This document shows, piece after piece, positions 42,546 to 50,890 of a stretch of DNA of 64,000 nt. The notes below the pieces were generated by a model. It worked only from the letters and a program-made list of their open reading frames with translations. It searched no databases and was not told the DNA's origin. The number at the start of each line of letters is the position of its first letter. The first letter of the stretch is position 1. The translations under genes and the position numbers were made by a program. Location: the NCBI RefSeq assembly GCF_018390575.1, contig NZ_JAHBCJ010000003.1, forward strand, positions 62,001-126,000, given 5' to 3'. Origin of the DNA: Bhargavaea massiliensis. Lineage in GTDB: Bacteria; Bacillota; Bacilli; Bacillales_A; Planococcaceae.

Positions 42546-42560
42546 ATGAAATCGCTTTCA
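42546..42560 (-). promoter_or_regulatory. cre site before the dicarboxylate transporter
   Basis: ATGAAATCGCTTTCA matches the cre consensus WTGNAANCGNWNNCW at all fixed positions, 32 bp before the transporter ATG. Catabolite repression by CcpA is likely. Confidence 0.75.
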
Positions 42561-42588
42561 ACAACCAATCTTGAAACAGATTGTAGAC

Positions 42589-42699
42589 AATGAATACGTT
42601 ATAGTCAATAGTAAATAGAGAAATTTCTAAAAACAACGTAATAAAGGCGGAATTTGATACCGTTTTCATTTTCCGCTTGACTTTAATGTATACGTTAAT
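42589..42699. promoter_or_regulatory. Repeated GntR-type operator in the divergent tartrate promoter region
   Basis: AATGAATACGTTA (42589-42601) and AATGTATACGTTA (42685-42697) agree in 12 of 13 bases; the second contains the palindrome GTATAC typical for FadR-type sites. TTGACT at 42677 is a possible -35 box for the dehydrogenase gene. They flank the region between the two divergent transcription units. Confidence 0.65.
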
Positions 42700-42741
42700 C
42701 TAAGATTCAGATAACACGAATCACGAAGGAGGAGCATGACG

Positions 42742-43836
42742 ATGGCAGAACAGACATTCAAGATTGCAGTCATTCCGGGAGACGGAATCGGTAAGGAAGT
42801 CATCAAGGAGGGGCTGCGCGTCCTGGATCACCTCGCCGAGGAATCAAACGGGAAGTTCGCATTTGAATACGATCATTTCCCGTGGGGCTGTGAGTATTAT
42901 CTTGAGCACGGCAAGATGATGGATGAGGACGGCGTGGAGAAAATGCGCAACTATGACGCAATCTACTTTGGTGCAGTCGGCTTCCCGGGCGTACCTGACC
43001 ATGTAAGCCTGTGGGGCCTGCGTCTCGCAATCTGTCAGGGCCTCGACCAGTGGGCGAACATCCGCCCGGTCGAATTCCTGCCGGGCGTCCCGCACCGCAT
43101 CAACCATCCGGACCCGGAAAGCCTCAACTGGATCCTCGTCCGCGAAAACTCGGAAGGCGAGTACTCCGGCATCGGCGGCCGCAACTTCCAAGGGCGCGGC
43201 CCGGGCGGGGAAGTCGCCGTCCAGTCGGCGCTGTTCACCGAAAAGGGCACCGAGCGGATCATCCGCTTCGCATTCGACCTTGCCCGCACCCGCAAGCGCA
43301 AAAAAGTCACGAGCGTGACAAAGAGCAACGCCCAGCAATACGGCATGGTGCTCTGGGATGAAGTGTTCGCCCGAGTAGCAAAGGATTATCCGGATGTCGA
43401 AACCGACCAATGGCTCGTTGACGCAATGGCGGCGCACTTTGTCCTCCATCCGGAAGACCTCGAAGTCGTCGTCGCATCCAACCTGTTCGCCGACATTCTG
43501 TCCGACCTTGGCAGCGCGCTTGCCGGAAGCCTCGGCATTGCAGCAAGCGCCAACCTTAGCCCGGATCATAGCGCACCGAGCATGTTCGAATCCGTCCATG
43601 GCTCAGCGCCGGATATCGCGGGCAAAGGCATCGCCAACCCGATCGGTACGATCGGCAGCGCGGCGCTCATGCTCGACCATCTCGGACTGAAGGAAGAGGC
43701 AGACCGCGTCAACCAAGCGATTGCCGATACGACGGGCCAGGGCGTCCTCACCCGTGACATCGGTGGCACTGCAGATACAGTGGAAATTACCGACGCAATC
43801 ATCAAGAACCTGTCAAAGGTGAATGTGGAAGCGTAA
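42742..43836 (+). CDS. ttuC: Tartrate dehydrogenase/decarboxylase (D-malate dehydrogenase type)
   Basis: A 364-residue enzyme of the isocitrate/isopropylmalate dehydrogenase family. The start IAVIPGDGIGKEVIKEG is the family mark. Then GLRLAICQGLDQWANIRPVE, LVRENSEGEYSGIGG and the C-terminal DLGSALAGSLGIAASANL and MFESVHGSAPDIAGKG, all typical of tartrate dehydrogenase TtuC and D-malate dehydrogenase. Meso-tartrate is oxidatively decarboxylated to D-glycerate. The gene after it encodes a glycerate kinase, which supports tartrate as a substrate. ATG 42742 is chosen for spacing to AAGGAGG; ATG 42736 is possible. Confidence 0.88.
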   Translation: MAEQTFKIAVIPGDGIGKEVIKEGLRVLDHLAEESNGKFAFEYDHFPWGCEYYLEHGKMMDEDGVEKMRNYDAIYFGAVGFPGVPDHVSLWGLRLAICQGLDQWANIRPVEFLPGVPHRINHPDPESLNWILVRENSEGEYSGIGGRNFQGRGPGGEVAVQSALFTEKGTERIIRFAFDLARTRKRKKVTSVTKSNAQQYGMVLWDEVFARVAKDYPDVETDQWLVDAMAAHFVLHPEDLEVVVASNLFADILSDLGSALAGSLGIAASANLSPDHSAPSMFESVHGSAPDIAGKGIANPIGTIGSAALMLDHLGLKEEADRVNQAIADTTGQGVLTRDIGGTADTVEITDAIIKNLSKVNVEA

Positions 43837-43931
43837 GGCGTAAAAGGACTTTCTGGGTACAAAGAAGAATGAAGGAATAGACGAGGGGTTGCCATCCGGC
43901 AGCCCCTCATTGAATAAGGAAGGTGATTCCG

Positions 43932-45077
43932 GTGAACATCCTCATTGCCATCGATTCATTTAAAGGGAGCCTCACCTCGGCTGAAGCTGGGGAAGCCACC
44001 GCGGCCGGCATCCGTAGGGCAATTCCGGACGCGGAAACCGAAGTCGTCCCCCTCGCTGACGGCGGGGAAGGCACCGTCGACGCGCTTGTCCAGGCAACGG
44101 GCGGAGAACTCATCCGAACCCGGGTGACCGGCCCGCTTGGCGAGCCGGTCGACGCTGCCTACGGGATCCTCGGCGACGGCATAACCGCCGTCATCGAAAT
44201 CGCCGAGGCGTGCGGGCTGCCGCTTATTTCAGAGACCAAACGCAATCCGCTAAAGGCGACCAGCTACGGTGTCGGCGAGCTGATCTTGGATGCTGCCTCC
44301 AGAGGAGCCCGTTCACTCATTGTCGGCCTCGGCGGCAGCGCGACGAATGACGCGGGGGTTGGCATGCTGCAGGCGCTCGGCTGCCACTTTCTGGACGAGA
44401 TGGGGGAAGAAGTGCCGAGGGGCGGGGCGGCGCTCGGCGCCATCCGGTCGGCCGATATCTCAGCTCTACACCCCGACATCAAAAATCTCGACATCCAGGT
44501 CGCCTGCGACGTGAACAATCCTTTGCACGGAGAGCAGGGGGCTGCCCATATCTATGGTCCGCAAAAAGGAGCGACGCCTAAAATGGTGGAAGAACTGGAC
44601 GACGGTCTCCGCAACTTCGCTGAAGTGGTGAAGGCGGAACTCGGAAAGGACATCCAGGAGATTCCCGGCGCCGGAGCGGCCGGCGGACTTGGTGCCGCCT
44701 TCGCCGGACTCCTGGATGCCGAACTCCGGAGCGGGATTGAACTGATCCTGGACACAATCGGGCTGGAGGAAAAAGTGCAGCAAGCCGATTATGTCATCAC
44801 AGGAGAAGGCCGCATGGACGCCCAGTCTTCCATGGGCAAGGCGGCGATGGGAGTCGCCGGACTCGCCCAAAAGCACGGTAAGCCTGTTATCGCACTTGCC
44901 GGCAGTGTCTCCGAAGAAGCTGCTGAACTGAACCAGCTCGGCGTCACCGCCTATTTCTCCGTCCTGAAGGAAGTGGTCACGCTGGAAGAGGCGATGGCCC
45001 CCGAAACCGCCAGGCGCAACCTCCGCATCGCCGCCGAACAGATTTTCCGGCTGATCGGGTTTTCGGCAAAACCATAA
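43932..45077 (+). CDS. glxK: Glycerate 2-/3-kinase, GarK/GlxK family
   Basis: A 381-residue glycerate kinase type 1. The start NILIAIDSFKGSLTSAEAGE, PLADGGEGTVDAL near residue 45, GGSATNDAGVGMLQALG near residue 133, PGAGAAGGLGAA near 245 and DYVITGEGRMDAQS near 285 are the family signs. It phosphorylates D-glycerate to 2-phosphoglycerate, bringing the tartrate dehydrogenase product into glycolysis. GTG 43932 is chosen because of spacing to AAGGAAGG; GTG 43923 overlaps this site. Operon partner of ttuC. Confidence 0.93.
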   Translation: MNILIAIDSFKGSLTSAEAGEATAAGIRRAIPDAETEVVPLADGGEGTVDALVQATGGELIRTRVTGPLGEPVDAAYGILGDGITAVIEIAEACGLPLISETKRNPLKATSYGVGELILDAASRGARSLIVGLGGSATNDAGVGMLQALGCHFLDEMGEEVPRGGAALGAIRSADISALHPDIKNLDIQVACDVNNPLHGEQGAAHIYGPQKGATPKMVEELDDGLRNFAEVVKAELGKDIQEIPGAGAAGGLGAAFAGLLDAELRSGIELILDTIGLEEKVQQADYVITGEGRMDAQSSMGKAAMGVAGLAQKHGKPVIALAGSVSEEAAELNQLGVTAYFSVLKEVVTLEEAMAPETARRNLRIAAEQIFRLIGFSAKP

Positions 45078-45116
45078 AAGGAAGGTCCCGAACAATTCCG
45101 GGACCTTCCTTTTTCG
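45077..45116 (+). terminator. Terminator after the glycerate kinase
   Basis: AAAAGGAAGGTCCCG / CGGGACCTTCCTTTTT with a loop of about eight bases. Confidence 0.92.
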
Positions 45117-45125
45117 TAATCAGCC

Positions 45126-45158
45126 ATAACCTATTTGTATGGTTATACATACAATAAC
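45126..45158 (+). promoter_or_regulatory. LysR-type binding sites before tcuA
   Basis: ATAACC (45126-45131) with GGTTAT (45141-45146), and GTTAT with ATAAC (45142-45158), are overlapping inverted repeats of the T-N11-A kind, typical for LysR regulators. A LysR gene lies directly behind tcuA. Confidence 0.55.
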
Positions 45159-45225
45159 GATATTTTATTTATCCTACCATTCATCTTACGATAGATTCAT
45201 CAAAGAAATCGCAGGAGGAATATAG

Positions 45226-46716
45226 ATGACAAAGAATTACGACGTAATCGTTGCAGGAGCGGGGAACGCTGCACTGTGTTCGGCCATTGCGGCAAGGGAA
45301 AACGGAGCGGAAGTTCTTGTCCTTGAGCGCGGACCGAAAGAAAAGCGGGGCGGGAACTCCTTCTTCACGGACGGGGCAATCCGGGTTGCCTACGGGAACC
45401 TGGATGCCATTCGAAAAGTGATTCCGCTCACGGACGCAGAGGCGGAGAAAATCGAAATGCCCGAGTACACGCAGGAGTACTTCCATGCAGACCTGATGCG
45501 CGTCACGGAAGGCAAGAGCGATCCGAAGCTGGCCAACCAGTTGATCTCCAAGTCCTATGAGACCATCGCCTGGATGGCGGAGCAGGGCGTCCAGTTCGAG
45601 CTGAATTTCGAGAACCAGTCGTTCGAAAAAGACGGCAAGCGCCATTTCTGGGGTGGCCTTCCGATCCGCACCAAAAACAAAGGAATCGGCCTTATCAACG
45701 ACCTGATCAAACGTTCCGAGGAACTCGGCATCGACATCTGGTACAACTCGCGTGCAACGGATCTTATCATGGACGAGGGTCGCGTCTCCGGCCTGGTGCT
45801 CGAACAGGATGGAAAAGAAATGACTGTCCATGCGCCGAGTGTGGTCCTGGCATCCGGCAGCTTCGAGGCCAATAAGGAAATGAGAAGCAAGGAAATGGGC
45901 AAGGAGTGGGAAGCGGCGATCGTGCGCGGAACCGAGTTCAACACAGGCGACGGCATCCGGATGGCACTTTCCGCGGGTGCGCAGAAATACGGCCAGTGGG
46001 ACGGCTGCCACTCGATCGGGACGGACTACAACGCGCCAAAGGTCGGGGACTTCAACAAACCGGGCGACATCTACAAAAAATCCTCCTTCCCTCTCGGTCT
46101 ACTGGTCAACAAGGAAGGAAAGAGGTTCGTGGACGAAGGGGCCGACTTCCGGAACTATACGTATGCCAAATACGGCCGAGAAGTGCTGAAACAGCCGGAC
46201 CAGACGGCTTTTCAGCTGTTTGACGCACAGGTCCGTCCGATGCTGCGCAAGGAATACAATCTTGAAGAAGCCACAGTCCTCCAGGCAGATACTCTCGAAG
46301 AACTGGCTGACCTGATGAAGGTCGACAAAGAGCAATTCCTCGAAACAATCAATGCGTACAACGCGGCTGTCCAGGAAGGGGAGTACAACCCGACCGTGAA
46401 GGACGGCAAGGGCACGGTGGGCATCACCCCGCCAAAGTCCAACTGGGCGCTGACCCTTGACCAGGCACCGTTTTACGCCTACCCGCTCACATGCGGCATC
46501 ACGTTCGCATTCGGCGGCGTGCATGTCAGCCCTGAGGGCGAGGTCTTGGACGAGCAGGAAAACCCGATTGCCGGACTCTACGCGGCAGGCGAAATGGTCG
46601 GCGGCATCTTCTACCACAACTACCCGGGCGGCTCGGGACTCATGTCCGGAGCAGTATTCGGAAAACAGGCCGGCACCTCCGCTGCGCGCTACTCGCAGGC
46701 AAAAGTTACAGTTTGA
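45226..46716 (+). CDS. tcuA: FAD-dependent tricarballylate dehydrogenase
   Basis: A 496-residue flavoprotein of the fumarate reductase/succinate dehydrogenase family. The N-terminal FAD motif is VIVAGAGNAALCSAIAARENGAEV (residues 8-31), later RGGNSFFTDGAIR; the C-terminal GLYAAGEMVGGIFYHNYPGGSG is the second FAD part and is typical of TcuA, which oxidises tricarballylate to cis-aconitate. Downstream are a CitMHS-type transporter and PrpF-like protein, which agree with use of tricarballylate or aconitate. AGGAGG precedes the ATG. Confidence 0.88.
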   Translation: MTKNYDVIVAGAGNAALCSAIAARENGAEVLVLERGPKEKRGGNSFFTDGAIRVAYGNLDAIRKVIPLTDAEAEKIEMPEYTQEYFHADLMRVTEGKSDPKLANQLISKSYETIAWMAEQGVQFELNFENQSFEKDGKRHFWGGLPIRTKNKGIGLINDLIKRSEELGIDIWYNSRATDLIMDEGRVSGLVLEQDGKEMTVHAPSVVLASGSFEANKEMRSKEMGKEWEAAIVRGTEFNTGDGIRMALSAGAQKYGQWDGCHSIGTDYNAPKVGDFNKPGDIYKKSSFPLGLLVNKEGKRFVDEGADFRNYTYAKYGREVLKQPDQTAFQLFDAQVRPMLRKEYNLEEATVLQADTLEELADLMKVDKEQFLETINAYNAAVQEGEYNPTVKDGKGTVGITPPKSNWALTLDQAPFYAYPLTCGITFAFGGVHVSPEGEVLDEQENPIAGLYAAGEMVGGIFYHNYPGGSGLMSGAVFGKQAGTSAARYSQAKVTV

Positions 46717-46724
46717 TCAATATT

Positions 46725-46760
46725 AAAGAGCATCTGCCCAACAGGCGGATGCTCTTTTTG
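46725..46760. terminator. Bidirectional terminator after tcuA
   Basis: AAAGAGCATCTGCC / GGCGGATGCTCTTTTT; also serves the convergent LysR gene. Confidence 0.88.
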
Positions 46761-46772
46761 ATTGCCTCAATT

Positions 46773-47651
46773 TCAATCCGTCAGCCATTCCATGGCATCT
46801 GATTCCTTCACGAAGTTGACGAACGCCTTCACGATATTGAGCTCCAGCGACTCCTCGTGGTAGAGCATCCAGGTTTTGCGGACAATCGGATTGCCGTCGG
46901 CGGTATGGATCACGTTCGAGTGAATGTCATCGTTGCCCCTCAGGACCATCGACGGCAGAATCCCGTAGCCCAGCCCGTTTGCCACGAGTTTCTTGCACGT
47001 GCCGGCCTTGTCCACCTCGATGCTGACGAGGGGCGGCTCGGAGAAGTTTTCGTGCCACCAATGATCGATGGAATGCTTCAGGACCGGATCGGTATGATAG
47101 TCGATTCGCGGCAGTTCGGGCAGTTTTCGGATATCGATTTCCCGGTCGGCAGCAATACTCAGGGTATCTTCAAACAATAGATGCTTTTGTCCGTTCCAGG
47201 CATAGTCCCCCCGTACAATCGCGATGTGGACCTCATGGTTGTAGATCAGATCCGTGATATCGCTGCTAAAGCCGGTGGTGACCTTGAATTCAATGCCCGG
47301 ATACTCATCCTTGAACGCCTTCAGCAGGCTGGGCATGAGGTAGTCGGTCGAGAAGTTGGAGACGGCGAGCCTCAGGGTCCCGGTGAGCCGGTCCTCGAAA
47401 TTCAGCACGTTTTCCTTGATCCGCTGAATCGACTTCAGCATTTCCGATGCTTCTTTCGCCAGGTATTCCCCCTGAGGCGTGAACTGGACGCCGCGACGTC
47501 CTCTGTTGACGATTTTCACATTCAGTTTTCGTTCCAGCTGGTGGAGCCGGTTCGTCAGGGCTGGCTGTGAGATGTAGAGCATCTGGGCCGCCTTTGTGAT
47601 GTTCTTTTCCTGATACAGCGTCTGGATCAGGATCCAATCCCGTTCATCCAA
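46773..47651 (-). CDS. LysR-family regulator, copy 1
   Basis: A 292-residue LysR protein. The helix-turn-helix is at residues 5-60 (LIQTLYQEKNITKAAQMLYISQPALTNRLHQLERKLNVKIV) and the effector domain from about residue 90 (LTGTLRLAVSNFSTDYLMPS). It is convergent with tcuA and divergent from yyaC. Together with LysR copy 2 it is the kind of regulator that reads organic acids in such clusters; the target is probably tcuA. GGAGGGGA is upstream. Confidence 0.88.
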   Translation of the reverse strand: MDERDWILIQTLYQEKNITKAAQMLYISQPALTNRLHQLERKLNVKIVNRGRRGVQFTPQGEYLAKEASEMLKSIQRIKENVLNFEDRLTGTLRLAVSNFSTDYLMPSLLKAFKDEYPGIEFKVTTGFSSDITDLIYNHEVHIAIVRGDYAWNGQKHLLFEDTLSIAADREIDIRKLPELPRIDYHTDPVLKHSIDHWWHENFSEPPLVSIEVDKAGTCKKLVANGLGYGILPSMVLRGNDDIHSNVIHTADGNPIVRKTWMLYHEESLELNIVKAFVNFVKESDAMEWLTD

Positions 47652-47762
47652 TCTTTTCCCCTCCTTTCCATAGACTTTCGAACATTGTATTTCCTGTTCA
47701 TCTCCCGGTTAGGATATGATAGAGACAAAGTTAGTTCATGCCAAAACGTGAGGGTGATGATT

Positions 47763-48362
47763 GTGTGTTCGTTATTCCGGGATCCTGAAAATCGTCTGCA
47801 AGACTCCACCCCATTTTATCTGAAACCCAGCGGGGAAACAGCAGAAAACGAGATTGCGGTCCTGTCCCTGACCATCGGAGAAATCATCAGGCAGGCTTCA
47901 GCCGCTGGTAGGGAAGTCGTCTTCCTCTGCATCGGGTCGGACAGGTACGTCGGGGATTCCCTCGGCCCCCTTGTGGGAACGATGCTTGAAGACAGCCAAG
48001 CCCCATACAAGGTATACGGGACATTAAAAGACCCGGTCCACGCATTCAATCTGAAAGGAACCATCAAGGAAATCAATCGGCAGTTCACCGAGCCGCTTAT
48101 TTTCAGCATTGATGCCTCCCTCGGTACGAAGGAAGAAGCGGGCTCCGTCATCTTTAAAGAGGGACCCCTGAAGCCGGGCAAGGGAATTGAAAAAGTCCTT
48201 CCGTCCGTCGGCGATTATCATTTTGCGGGTGTCGTGAATTACATCGATCCGCTCCCGACCTCGCAGTTCCTGAACGACACGAGGCTGTACACCGTCATGA
48301 TGCTTGCGCAGGCGATTGTGAAAGTCATCACAGGAGCTCTGCCGCACGAAGAACAACTCTAA
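47763..48362 (+). CDS. yyaC: Spore protease YyaC family protein
   Basis: A protein of about 199 residues (DUF1256). Conserved parts are FLCIGSDRYVGDSLGPLVGTML near residue 60, YGTLKDPVHAFNL near residue 88, FSIDASLGT near 120 and VGDYHFAGVVNY near 158. These belong to YyaC, a relative of the germination protease GPR present in endospore formers. The start is uncertain (GTG 47763 or ATG 47757). Its position inside an organic-acid cluster looks incidental. Its presence suggests a spore-forming lineage. Confidence 0.85.
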   Translation: MCSLFRDPENRLQDSTPFYLKPSGETAENEIAVLSLTIGEIIRQASAAGREVVFLCIGSDRYVGDSLGPLVGTMLEDSQAPYKVYGTLKDPVHAFNLKGTIKEINRQFTEPLIFSIDASLGTKEEAGSVIFKEGPLKPGKGIEKVLPSVGDYHFAGVVNYIDPLPTSQFLNDTRLYTVMMLAQAIVKVITGALPHEEQL

Positions 48363-48370
48363 AACACATC

Positions 48371-48418
48371 AAAAAACCATCCGAACCAGGTCATTCCCGG
48401 TCCGGATGGTTTTTTGTT
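48371..48418. terminator. Bidirectional terminator between yyaC and the CitMHS gene
   Basis: AAAAAACCATCCGAACC / GGTCCGGATGGTTTTTT stem with T-runs on both sides. Confidence 0.92.
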
Positions 48419-48422
48419 TTGA

Positions 48423-49736
48423 TCAGATGACGCCGGTCAGAACAGCGACGATGATCATGAACACGGAGCAGAGGAAGGCCCATTTAAAGGCGAACTTCTG
48501 GATTTCCCCGAGATCACGCTTGATCATACCGGTCAGAAGGAGCGTGGAAGCCACCAACGGGCTGAGGAAGTGTACCGGCTGTCCCAGTACGGAAGCCCTG
48601 GCGATTTCCATAGCACTCGCACCATATGCCGTGCCCGCTTCTGCCAAGATCGGCAGGACACCAAAGTAGTAAGCGTCATTGGACAGGACAAACGTGAATG
48701 GCATGCTCGTGATCGCGACAATCAGAGGGAAGAAGCCGCCGGCGGATTCCGGAATGATGGCGATCAGCGCATTCGAGATGGCGTCGACCATTCCTGTTCC
48801 GGAGAAGATCCCCGAGAAAATCCCTGCTGCGAATACGAGCACAACGACTGTCAGCGCATTTCCTGCGTGTGCCTGAATCCGTTCCTTTTGCAGATCGATG
48901 TTCGGGTAGTTGATGACACAGGCAAGAACGAATCCGATCAGGAACAGCACTGCTACTGGCATGACGCCCATGACCAACAGCGACATAACAGTGACAACGA
49001 GAATCAGGTTGACGATTCTGAGTTTCGGGCGCTTCAGGCTATTTTCTGCAGCGGCTGTAGCAGATACCGCCATTTCAGTCATGCCCAAGGAGACGCTGGA
49101 ATTGTTCTTTACTTCAACGACTCCGAGCCTGGCCCGCTCTTTCAGGCCGAGGATATAAGCAATGAACAGGATAGAGGCCATTCCTCCAAGCATCGTAGGG
49201 ATAATCGGGAGGAAGAATTCATCGGCGTCCAGTCCCAATGAAGCGATGGCTCTTGTAGCTGGTCCTCCCCACGGTGTCAGTCCGCTCACGACACTGACTG
49301 AAAGCAAGGAGATCGTTCCGAGTATAAGAGGATTCATGCCGATCCGGAGATACAGGGCAAACATCGCGGAAATGGTGATCATATGGGTCGTGGTTCCGTC
49401 ACCGTCCAGGGCAGCAGTCATGGCAATGACTGCTGTGCCCAATGCGATCTTGGCAGGGTCCCCCTTAACCAATTTTGTAATCTTATTAATCATGGGATCA
49501 AATAATCCCGCATCAATCAGGATTCCGAAGAACAGAATGGCAAACAGCAGCAGGGCAGCTGAAGGGGCGACTTCTTTGAGACCGTCCATCATCATGTCCC
49601 CAAGCTCTAACCTAAAGCCGGCAATCACTGCAAATATAATAGGGATTGCGACAAGCGCAGTGACCGGTGATAACTTTTTCGCCATGATCAGATAAGTAAA
49701 TGTAATGACCATTGCTATGCCCAAGAACGTAAGCAT
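48423..49736 (-). CDS. CitMHS-family citrate/tricarballylate transporter
   Basis: A 437-residue membrane protein of the CitMHS family with about 12 helices. Motifs: GDMMMDGLKEVAPSAALLLFAILFFGIL near residue 50, LDGDGTTTHMITISAMFALY near residue 118, SGLTPWGGPATRAIASLG near 160, and SNDAYYFGVLPILAEAG near 380. Members carry citrate with a metal ion and protons; with tcuA and prpF nearby, tricarballylate or aconitate is a plausible cargo here. The start is 49736 behind GGGGGAGGG. A near-cre sequence lies upstream (49756-49770). Confidence 0.9.
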   Translation of the reverse strand: MLTFLGIAMVITFTYLIMAKKLSPVTALVAIPIIFAVIAGFRLELGDMMMDGLKEVAPSAALLLFAILFFGILIDAGLFDPMINKITKLVKGDPAKIALGTAVIAMTAALDGDGTTTHMITISAMFALYLRIGMNPLILGTISLLSVSVVSGLTPWGGPATRAIASLGLDADEFFLPIIPTMLGGMASILFIAYILGLKERARLGVVEVKNNSSVSLGMTEMAVSATAAAENSLKRPKLRIVNLILVVTVMSLLVMGVMPVAVLFLIGFVLACVINYPNIDLQKERIQAHAGNALTVVVLVFAAGIFSGIFSGTGMVDAISNALIAIIPESAGGFFPLIVAITSMPFTFVLSNDAYYFGVLPILAEAGTAYGASAMEIARASVLGQPVHFLSPLVASTLLLTGMIKRDLGEIQKFAFKWAFLCSVFMIIVAVLTGVI

Positions 49737-49755
49737 GGTGAATCCCTCCCCCAAA

Positions 49756-49770
49756 ATAAGTAATCGCTTT
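49756..49770 (-). promoter_or_regulatory. cre-like site before the CitMHS gene
   Basis: AAGTAATCGCTTTCA fits cre at all fixed positions except the second base. It lies 20 bp before the transporter start. Confidence 0.5.
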
Positions 49771-49876
49771 CATCGATGATAACAAAAAAAGCATCGAAAA
49801 AAGTATTGTTTTTAGAATATTATAAGGAGAAGGATAAGTGAAATAGTTTTATTTTAGATGTTTTGCAAAAAAATAT

Positions 49877-50743
49877 TTATAATCCGGAAGGTCGGTCTTC
49901 AAGAAACTCCACAAAGCTTCGTACCGTGGGCAGTTTGAGTAAGTCCTGGTCATACATCAGCCAAGTATGCCTGCTGACCGGATTTCCATCTTTATAAGAG
50001 AGTTCGTAGACATATAGATGATCCGACGGCTGGAGGCAGATCTGCGGAACAACGGCGATTCCCAAATCATTCTTCACCATCTCTTTACAGGTTTCCAGAC
50101 GATCAGTCTCCATCACAACCTCCGGAGGTTCCGAAAACTGATCCTGCCACCACCCCATGATCAGGGCTTTCAGTGAATTATCGGTTTTGTAATTGATAAA
50201 GGGGAGGTCAGCCGAGTTTTCGATGGAAATCTCTTGTGCGGAAATCAGGCATAAGTTTTCGGTATGCAACAGTTTTCTTTCTCCGTACCATTCATAATCC
50301 CCGCGGAATATCCCCAACTGAACCGTAGAGGAGTTAAGCAGGTCCATCACCTCGGTACTCCACCCTGTATTGACGCTGAACTGGACTTGTGGGTATTCGG
50401 TGGAGAACTCCTTTAGAATTTTCGGGAGTTTATATTGGGCAAAGTTACTGGAAACGCCCAGCCGCAAGGTTCCTTTGACTTCACCCTGCATATTCATCAT
50501 ATAGTCTTTCGTGTGTTGCAGTTTTTTGATCATTTCATCGGCATATTCAGCCAGATGGGTGCCCTCCGGCGTGAACTCAATTCCTCCCTTAATTTTGAAA
50601 AAAATCTTGGTCCCAAACTCAGCTTCCAGGTTTTTGAGCCTGTAACTGAGTGCCGGCTGGGAGATGTACAAGCGTTCTGCAGCTCTGCTGATATTTTTTT
50701 CTTCATAAAGGACTCTGATCGCAGTCCAATCTTTTTCATCCAT
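49877..50743 (-). CDS. LysR-family regulator, copy 2
   Basis: A 288-residue LysR protein with N-terminal helix-turn-helix (VLYEEKNISRAAERLYISQPALSYRLKNLEAEFG, residues 9-42) and the effector domain (GTLRLGVSSNFAQYKLPKIL and on). It is closely related to copy 1 (same YISQPAL and GDYEWYGERK-like stretches). It is divergent from prpF and upstream of the CitMHS gene, either or both of which may be its target. AGGGGA is before the ATG. Confidence 0.88.
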   Translation of the reverse strand: MDEKDWTAIRVLYEEKNISRAAERLYISQPALSYRLKNLEAEFGTKIFFKIKGGIEFTPEGTHLAEYADEMIKKLQHTKDYMMNMQGEVKGTLRLGVSSNFAQYKLPKILKEFSTEYPQVQFSVNTGWSTEVMDLLNSSTVQLGIFRGDYEWYGERKLLHTENLCLISAQEISIENSADLPFINYKTDNSLKALIMGWWQDQFSEPPEVVMETDRLETCKEMVKNDLGIAVVPQICLQPSDHLYVYELSYKDGNPVSRHTWLMYDQDLLKLPTVRSFVEFLEDRPSGL

Positions 50744-50890
50744 TCATGTCCCCTCCTCTGTCGGTTATAAGTTTTTTATTGCTTTTAGTTAACAAAATAT
50801 CTATTTTACTTATGACTGTAGCTATCATACTATATTTTCTACAAGTAGGGTTTGAATGATTGAAAAATTAAGTAAAGGATGGTTGGTGAC

